The position numbers and the translations under genes are program-made. The notes under the pieces were generated by a model. That model did not search any database. It was not told where the DNA came from and worked only from the letters and a program-made list of their open reading frames with translations. Of a stretch of DNA of 55,790 nucleotides, positions 50,304 through 55,790 are shown in pieces (positions within the stretch are counted from its first letter, which is position 1; every line of letters begins with the position of its first letter). This DNA comes from Desulfovibrionales bacterium (GTDB lineage: Bacteria > Desulfobacterota > QYQD01): NCBI GenBank assembly GCA_028715605.1, contig JAQURM010000012.1, positions 1-55,790 on the forward strand. The letters run 5' to 3'.

Positions 50304-52730
50304 ATGAAAAAAAGCTCCTCTAAGCGTTTCATCTGTATACACGGGCACTTTTATCAGCCGCCCCGGGAAAATCCGTGGCTGGAAGCCGTTGAAATTCAAG
50401 ATTCCGCCTTTCCCTATCACGATTGGAATGAACGCGTCAATACTGAAGGCTACGCACCCAACAGTCGATCCAGGATGCTTGATAATGAAGGCCGCATAAT
50501 AAATATTGTCAACAACTATGATTTTATAAGCTTTAATTTTGGCCCCACTCTCCTTTCATGGATGTCTGAGTATGCCCCGGAGACTCTGCGATGGATAATA
50601 GAAGGTGATTGTCTTAGCTGCGAGAGATACAACGGACACGGTAACGCCGTAGCCCAGGCCTATAATCACGTTATCATGCCGTTAGCCGGCAGTAGAGATA
50701 AGGAAGCGCAGGTTAAATGGGGCATAGCTGACTTCCGATATCGCTTTGGCCGCCAGCCGGAAGGAATGTGGCTGGCGGAAACGGCTGTGGATACCGCGAC
50801 ACTGGAGGCACTGGCTGCTGAAGGCGTCCGTTTCACCATACTGGCTCCGCGGCAGGCCAAGCAATGCCGGCCACTTGGTAAAAAGATGTGGACCGCGTTG
50901 GATGGTAATATTGATACCCTGGTTCCTTATCTTTGCCGTTTGCCATCAGGAAGAGAGATTGCTATTTTCTTTTACCATGCCGCTATCGCTCACTCTGTGG
51001 CCTTTGAAGGGTTATTGAATAATGGTGACAACTTCTATAATCGGCTTCTATCTGCCTTTGACTGGAAAGAGGACAATGTCCAGTTGGCCCATGTCGCTAC
51101 GGATGGTGAGTCATACGGCCATCACCATCGCTTCGGCGATATGGCCCTGGCCTATGCCTTGAACCAGATCCACAAGGACCCCCGTGTAGAAATAATCAAT
51201 TATGCCGCTTTTCTTGAACAGCATCCTCCACAGTGGGAAGTAATGATTCATGAAGATTCATCATGGAGTTGTGTCCACGGTGTCGAGCGCTGGCGGGCGG
51301 ACTGTGGCTGTAATGCCGGACATCCGGGATGGCACCAGGGGTGGCGGGCGCCCCTTCGCCTGACATTGGATAGTCTTAAGAAGAGGCTTGACCGGCTTTT
51401 TGTGTTGAAAGGTGCAGGGTATTTTGCTGATCCCTGGGCCGCACGCAATGCCTATATTAATATTATCCTGGATCGCAGCCCTGAATCCATAAACAGGTTT
51501 TTTAAGGAGCAGGGCAGGGGAGTGATGAGTCAGGAATCCAGGGTGAGCGCCCTCAAACTACTTGAAATGCAGCGCCACAGCCTGCTCATGTTTACCAGTT
51601 GCGGCTGGTTCTTCGATGAAATCAGCGGTCTTGAGACGACACAGATTTTAAAATACGCCTGTCGCGCCATCCAGTTAGCGCGTGCTTTTGGAGAGGACCT
51701 CGAAGGTGAGTTCGTTACGTCTCTGGAAAAGGCTCCGAGTAATGTCGGGGAATACAGTAATGGCAGGGGTGTTTGGGAGAAAATAGTAAAACCGGCCATG
51801 GTAGATCTGGAAAGGGTTCTGGCGCACTATGCCGTAAGTTCCATTTATCATGAGCGCCTCGATCAAGATAGGATTTACTGTTTTGACATAACCTGTCATG
51901 ATATACAGGTAGATTCACACGGTTCGTCCGACCTGGCCGTAGGCAGGCTTTCCGCCTTTTCCCGATTGACCTTGGAAGAAAAGGACATGACCTATGCTGT
52001 TCTTCATTTCGGCGGACTTGATTTTCACTGCGTCCTCTGTCCATCCAGATCACCTGAGGAATATGAGGAATTAAAGAGGCAGCTTTTCAAAAACTTTAAG
52101 GACGGTTCTCCAGGGAATGTTTACGCTGTTATGCTTAAAGAATTTCCGGAGAGTACCTATCGATTAGAAGATATCTTTATTGAGGAACGGCGCAGGCTGA
52201 TCGAGATAGCCCTGGGGCCTCGCCTTGAAGAATATAACGAGACTTTCGAACGGCTGGCCAGGCAGGATGAAGGTACGATTCGCTCATTGGCAGGTTTATC
52301 TTACCCTATTCCCAGGCAGATGCTGGTTGCTATCTCCAATGGCCTTGACTGGCATTTGGTGCAAGCAGCACAAACACTGCCTTCTACCGGGACCTTCCAG
52401 GAGATAAGCGCCCTATGGGAGTATGGCCGGAGATGGAACTATCAGCCGCACAGGGAGAAGCTTAATAGGATATTAACCCTGAAATTAGAAGAGGTTTTAG
52501 AGAAACTTAGGCAACTAGATTCCAAAATGGTATTGGCGTCGGCGCACGAGGTACTGGAGGTGGCCGGGATGTTCAATATTTCATTAGATCTCTGGCGGTC
52601 ACAGAATCTTTTCCTGGATTTTTGTTCTGAATGCGCAAGACCTGAGCCTGCCCTCCGAAAAAGTTTTGAAGATTTTGCCCTAAGGATAGGATTGTCTAAA
52701 GAAATATTGAAATGGCCGGGTTGGGCGTAA
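50304..52730 (+). CDS. Glycoside hydrolase family 57 protein with DUF3536
   Basis: An 808-residue GH57-type protein. The catalytic fold starts with FICIHGHFYQPPRENPWLE, with further conserved pieces SFNFGPTLLSWM, GHGNAVAQAYNHVIMPL, PEGMWLAETAVD (carrying the predicted nucleophile region) and VATDGESYGHHHRFGDMAL. The C-terminal half (about 330-800) is a helical DUF3536-type region. GH57 enzymes are alpha-amylases, branching enzymes or galactosidases; this subgroup is commonly found near glycogen genes, but the substrate is not certain. It is cytoplasmic with no signal peptide. Confidence 0.92.
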   Translation: MKKSSSKRFICIHGHFYQPPRENPWLEAVEIQDSAFPYHDWNERVNTEGYAPNSRSRMLDNEGRIINIVNNYDFISFNFGPTLLSWMSEYAPETLRWIIEGDCLSCERYNGHGNAVAQAYNHVIMPLAGSRDKEAQVKWGIADFRYRFGRQPEGMWLAETAVDTATLEALAAEGVRFTILAPRQAKQCRPLGKKMWTALDGNIDTLVPYLCRLPSGREIAIFFYHAAIAHSVAFEGLLNNGDNFYNRLLSAFDWKEDNVQLAHVATDGESYGHHHRFGDMALAYALNQIHKDPRVEIINYAAFLEQHPPQWEVMIHEDSSWSCVHGVERWRADCGCNAGHPGWHQGWRAPLRLTLDSLKKRLDRLFVLKGAGYFADPWAARNAYINIILDRSPESINRFFKEQGRGVMSQESRVSALKLLEMQRHSLLMFTSCGWFFDEISGLETTQILKYACRAIQLARAFGEDLEGEFVTSLEKAPSNVGEYSNGRGVWEKIVKPAMVDLERVLAHYAVSSIYHERLDQDRIYCFDITCHDIQVDSHGSSDLAVGRLSAFSRLTLEEKDMTYAVLHFGGLDFHCVLCPSRSPEEYEELKRQLFKNFKDGSPGNVYAVMLKEFPESTYRLEDIFIEERRRLIEIALGPRLEEYNETFERLARQDEGTIRSLAGLSYPIPRQMLVAISNGLDWHLVQAAQTLPSTGTFQEISALWEYGRRWNYQPHREKLNRILTLKLEEVLEKLRQLDSKMVLASAHEVLEVAGMFNISLDLWRSQNLFLDFCSECARPEPALRKSFEDFALRIGLSKEILKWPGWA

Positions 52731-53040
52731 AAATTTCGGATGAGCTGTCAGTGCTCAACAATCAGCGTTCAGCTTAATGTGTTGTTTGTCTTAGGGTTTT
52801 GTAAAAGCTGATCGCTGTAAGCGTGAAGTTCGCCCCGACGGATCTCCGACATGAAAACCGGACATTTCTATTTTGACTTGACAATGTCCTATTTTTTAGT
52901 TGCATAATATATAATTCGTGTTAAGCTACAAAACTTTATATAATTTTATTCCTTTACAAGCCGGCAGACAGTGATTAAAATTTAACATAAAACAAATACA
53001 TATCTGCCGGCCACAGGCCGACCGGGGGCCGGATATTTTA
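52731..53040. other. Spacer upstream of the sigma factor
   Basis: The first 120 bases are a shortened composite repeat (GCTGTCAGTGCTCAACAATCAGCG...CGTGAAGTTCGCCCCGACGGATC) related to 25090-25195. The likely promoter is at 52878-52908. No gene. Confidence 0.5.
52878..52908 (+). promoter_or_regulatory. Possible promoter of the rpoD-like gene
   Basis: TTGACA at 52878-52883 and CATAAT at 52903-52908 with 19 bases between; TGCATA at 52901 would give 17. It lies about 130 bases before the start codon. Confidence 0.4.
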
Positions 53041-54411
53041 ATGGATTTAGCAATCGGTGAGCCGTACGTGCATATGAATAAACTGGACAAAGTAAGATTA
53101 CTGAAAGCTGTCGGTAAAAAAGAGCAGATTACGTATGAGGATCTGAACGAATTGCTGCCTTCAGACGTCAACGATCCCCACGAGATCGAAGAGATTTTCG
53201 AATTTTTGAGTAAGAACGATATCGAGGTGGTTGAAGAAGCACCCGCAATAGAGGATCTCGATTCTGCCGAAGCCGAATGGCCGAAGGGCAGGGATAAGGA
53301 ACAGGTGGAAGAAGTGGTGGAAGCCGCCGAACTTGTTGAAAAGGAGACAGAGGAGTTTGAGGAACCGTTTGAGGTGACGACGACCTACTTGCGGGAGATG
53401 GGGCGGTTCCCCTTGCTTACACCTGGAAAAGAGGAGGAGCTGAGCCGCATTATTCAGTCGGGCTACGAAATGCTTCTCCATGTAGTGCTCAAGACCCGTG
53501 GCAGGGAACCGGAATTAAAGGCCATCCATGAGCGAATTAGCACCTGGAGGGAACGGGATCCCTCGCTTAAACCTAAAAAACAGCATCTCAATTACCTTCT
53601 CAAAAATGTCAGAGAATTGGCCGCCCGGTACCCTGAACCAAAAAAAATTAAGAAGTTGTTGGCCGGTGTAACCAAAGAGATTGAAGCCATTGAGAAGGCC
53701 AAGGATGAGATGATCAGGGCTAACCTCCGCCTGGTGGTGAGCATTGCCAAGAAGTATATGTACCAGGGTTTAAATCTTGCCGACCTTATCCAGGAGGGAA
53801 ACCTGGGTCTTATGCGGGCAGTTTTCCGGTTCGATTATAGTAAGGGCAATAAATTCAGCACCTACGCCAGTTGGTGGATACGGCAGGCCATAACCCGGGC
53901 TATCCTGGACAAGACGAGGACTATAAGGCTGCCGGTGCATTTCCTGGAGTTACGCAGCCAATTTTTTAAGGCTTATTACGCCCTTCTCAAGGAATTGGGA
54001 AGAGATCCTACGCCTTATGAGCTGGCGGAGAGGACTGCTCTTCCCATGGACAAGATTATTTCTATCCTGGAAGCGTCCCGGGAGCCGATTTCATTAGAGA
54101 CTCCGGTAGGCGATGAAGACAGTACTCTGGGAGATTTTATTGAAAATCAAAAATCCTTATCTCCTTATGATACAGTAAAAGAACAGGAACTGTCGGAGAG
54201 TGTCAAGAGTATTTTGTGCACTCTCAGCCCTCGTGAGGAGAAGATCATCCGTTTGAGATTTGGGATTGGAGAGGATGCTGAATATACACTTGAAGAGATT
54301 GGAAAGCGGTTTAACGTCTCGCGTGAACGTATAAGACAGATCGAAAAAAAAGCGCTCAACCGGCTGCGTCATTCTACCCGTAGGGAGAAGTTGAGACATT
54401 TCCACGACTAG
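53041..54411 (+). CDS. rpoD: Sigma-70 family RNA polymerase sigma factor (RpoD-like)
   Basis: A 456-residue sigma factor. A region 1.1-like domain is present (LDKVRLLKAVGKKEQITYEDLNELL...), then region 1.2 (YLREMGRFPLLTPGKEEELSR) and region 2 (NLRLVVSIAKKYMYQGLNLADLIQEGNLGL, then FSTYASWWIRQAITRAI). Region 3 follows, and region 4 ends with the helix-turn-helix YTLEEIGKRFNVSRERIRQIEKKAL. At 456 residues it is shorter than typical deltaproteobacterial RpoD (about 600), mostly through a small non-conserved insert. It could be the primary sigma or a group 2 paralogue; region 1.1 favours the primary one. The ATG follows a repeat-like spacer with little ribosome-site signal, and a second ATG at 53074 is possible. 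Confidence 0.9.
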   Translation: MDLAIGEPYVHMNKLDKVRLLKAVGKKEQITYEDLNELLPSDVNDPHEIEEIFEFLSKNDIEVVEEAPAIEDLDSAEAEWPKGRDKEQVEEVVEAAELVEKETEEFEEPFEVTTTYLREMGRFPLLTPGKEEELSRIIQSGYEMLLHVVLKTRGREPELKAIHERISTWRERDPSLKPKKQHLNYLLKNVRELAARYPEPKKIKKLLAGVTKEIEAIEKAKDEMIRANLRLVVSIAKKYMYQGLNLADLIQEGNLGLMRAVFRFDYSKGNKFSTYASWWIRQAITRAILDKTRTIRLPVHFLELRSQFFKAYYALLKELGRDPTPYELAERTALPMDKIISILEASREPISLETPVGDEDSTLGDFIENQKSLSPYDTVKEQELSESVKSILCTLSPREEKIIRLRFGIGEDAEYTLEEIGKRFNVSRERIRQIEKKALNRLRHSTRREKLRHFHD

Positions 54412-54483
54412 AGATTAACGGCCACTGCGTTGTCTGCCGTGCTCCTGTAAAGGCTGGCTATTCCTGATATGGATGGCCGGCCT

Positions 54484-55790
54484 TTATTTTTTCTTATCTT
54501 TGAGCGCCTTGCCTTTCGCAGATGCGCCAAGGCGCGCCCCTCGCCAGATATAGACAATAGGGCTGGCTACGAATACCGAGGAGTAGGTGCCCACCATAAC
54601 GCCGATGAGGAGGGCCAGTGCGAAATCACGGATGACTATACCGCCCAGGCTGAGAAGGGCCACCAGTACGATAAAAACGGTGGCGGTAGTAATGATCGTT
54701 CGCGCCAGCACTTCGTTCACACTGAGATTGACAATGTCTGCAAAGGACATCTTGACCTGTTTTGTCATATTTTCACGTATGCGGTCAAAGACGACTACCG
54801 TGTCAGTCAAGGAATAACCGGCCAGAGTAAGGAGGGCCGTAACGATCAGCAGGGTAATTTCCTTGTCCAGGATATAAAGAATGCCCAGGACGGCCAGGAC
54901 ATCATGGAACGTGGCTATAGCCGCCGCTACTCCAAACTTGAGGTCAAAGCGTATGGCCAGATAGACGATGATTCCAGCCAGGGATATGGCAATGGCAATA
55001 AGGGCCTTTCCCCTTAATGCCTTGCTGACGGATGCGCCGATTTCTGCCCGGCTTTCCAGGGCAAATTGTTTCTGCGGCATCTCCCGTGCAAGGACGCTGC
55101 TGATAGTTTCGGCGACGTTACCCACCACGTTTTCAGTTTTTTTTACCCGCACCATGAGGATATTGTCCCCGGTCACCTGTTGAAGCTCACAATCTTTGAG
55201 ATTGTTTTTGATAAGAATTTGCCGTACCTCGTTAAGATCGAAAGGCGCCTTGGCCTTGAGCTGCAGCATTGTCCCGCCGGCGAAATCAACCCCTAGGTTG
55301 GCCTGCCCCCGCCAGATCTGAATAAAGGCTATCGCCCCCAGAAGCATAAAAACGCCGGACAGGATAAACGCATAACGCCGCAGGCCGATAAAATTAATGC
55401 TTGGCTTTTTTAAGAAACTGACAAAATTTAGTTTTTTAAGCAGGCGGTTGAAGTTCAGGTAGTCATAGACGATTTTGGTGCCAAATAATGCCGTGAAAAG
55501 ATTGAATATCACGCCTACGCTCAGGGTCACCGCAAAGCCTTTGATCGGGCCGGTGCCAAAGAGAAAGAGGGCAAAGGCCGTAATCAGAGTAGTTACGTGG
55601 GAGTCAATGATCGTCCATAATGCCTTGTCAAAGCCGCCGTCAATGCCTGCCTTGAGGGGTTTTCCCAGGGCGAATTCTTCACGCATACGCTCGAATATAA
55701 GGATGTTGGAATCGAGGGCCATCCCAATAGAGAGGATAATGCCGGCGATGCCCGGCAACGTAAGGGTGGCATTAAATAAAGAGAGGGCGG
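54484..55790 (-). CDS. secDF: SecD-SecF fusion protein, partial (C-terminal part)
   Basis: The frame is open to the right edge of the window, giving at least 435 residues. The first 110 are the end of SecD ([30 protein letters not shown], then the last membrane helices). The remainder is a complete SecF ([48 protein letters not shown], six membrane helices, basic tail). In most Proteobacteria secD and secF are separate; here no stop or start separates them, so this is a SecDF fusion. It uses the proton gradient to aid late steps of Sec export. The true start lies outside the window. Confidence 0.92.
   Translation of the reverse strand, partial: ALSLFNATLTLPGIAGIILSIGMALDSNILIFERMREEFALGKPLKAGIDGGFDKALWTIIDSHVTTLITAFALFLFGTGPIKGFAVTLSVGVIFNLFTALFGTKIVYDYLNFNRLLKKLNFVSFLKKPSINFIGLRRYAFILSGVFMLLGAIAFIQIWRGQANLGVDFAGGTMLQLKAKAPFDLNEVRQILIKNNLKDCELQQVTGDNILMVRVKKTENVVGNVAETISSVLAREMPQKQFALESRAEIGASVSKALRGKALIAIAISLAGIIVYLAIRFDLKFGVAAAIATFHDVLAVLGILYILDKEITLLIVTALLTLAGYSLTDTVVVFDRIRENMTKQVKMSFADIVNLSVNEVLARTIITTATVFIVLVALLSLGGIVIRDFALALLIGVMVGTYSSVFVASPIVYIWRGARLGASAKGKALKDKKK

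Noticed and set aside
54484-55758. SecF-like protein starting at a TTG at 55758
   Set aside because: The frame stays open past 55758 to the window edge and continues the conserved SecD sequence (LTLPGIAG), so 55758 is not the start.

Overview
The window reads as a chromosomal segment of an anaerobic, Gram-negative member of the Desulfobacterota (the former Deltaproteobacteria), probably from a metagenome. This is inferred from gene content, not from a marker tree. The supporting signs are a DVU0298-type HEAT protein, rubredoxin, OmcS-like multiheme cytochromes, an MvhD/FdhB-type electron-transfer pair, an ACT-type malic enzyme, multi-PAS kinases with Cys clusters, and intergenic spacers full of degenerate palindromic repeats. 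A porin, an MltA lipoprotein and a BamE-like lipoprotein show an outer membrane. By eye the base composition is close to 50% GC, with a more AT-rich island at about 37.8-41.9 kb.

Layout. 0.3-4.8 kb: a DUF188 protein, a HEAT protein, rubredoxin and the copZ-copA copper export operon. 5.0-10.1 kb: a seven-heme OmcS-like secreted cytochrome, convergent with a minus-strand run (MetE-like zinc methyltransferase fold, one-Cys peroxiredoxin, TlpA-like thioredoxin, HemW). 10.4-13.6 kb: a small helical protein that looks frameshifted, an aminotransferase, a porin, and tRNA-Glu(CTC) with promoter and terminator. 14.1-18.6 kb: rhlE, cfa, arfB and a SLOG-like protein. 18.8-20.6 kb: a second cytochrome copy, identical over 1,506 bp, followed by a decayed remnant of the MetE-like gene. 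20.9-23.8 kb: a hybrid four-PAS histidine kinase. 24.2-32.2 kb: glyQ, glyS, smc, ftsY. 32.2-37.8 kb: macro-domain protein, mltA, malic enzyme, and the mvhD/fdhB-like pair split by a small mobile element. 37.8-41.9 kb: an accessory island with integron-cassette-like sites, orphan genes, one intact vapBC and one vapB with a truncated vapC. 41.9-55.8 kb: housekeeping genes (YkgJ-type protein, BamE-like lipoprotein, pcm, dedA, pcnB, DUF4398 lipoprotein, nadK, YtxH/DUF948 pair, rdgB, GH57, rpoD-like sigma factor, and a secD-secF fusion running off the right edge).

How the parts fit. The cytochromes, porin, thioredoxin-fold proteins, HemW and the MvhD/FdhB pair all concern electron transfer, heme or the cell envelope. 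The cytochromes resemble the Geobacter nanowire protein OmcS in heme spacing and in several short signatures, so extracellular electron transfer is the most interesting physiological reading.

Three structural signals deserve attention. First, the cytochrome duplication has a perfectly identical core inside older, diverged flanks, which is the pattern left by gene conversion. Second, a 162-bp non-coding element occurs in three full copies with terminal inverted repeats, two of them flanked by 8-bp target duplications. Third, the 37.8-41.9 kb island carries attC-like motifs but no integrase in view.
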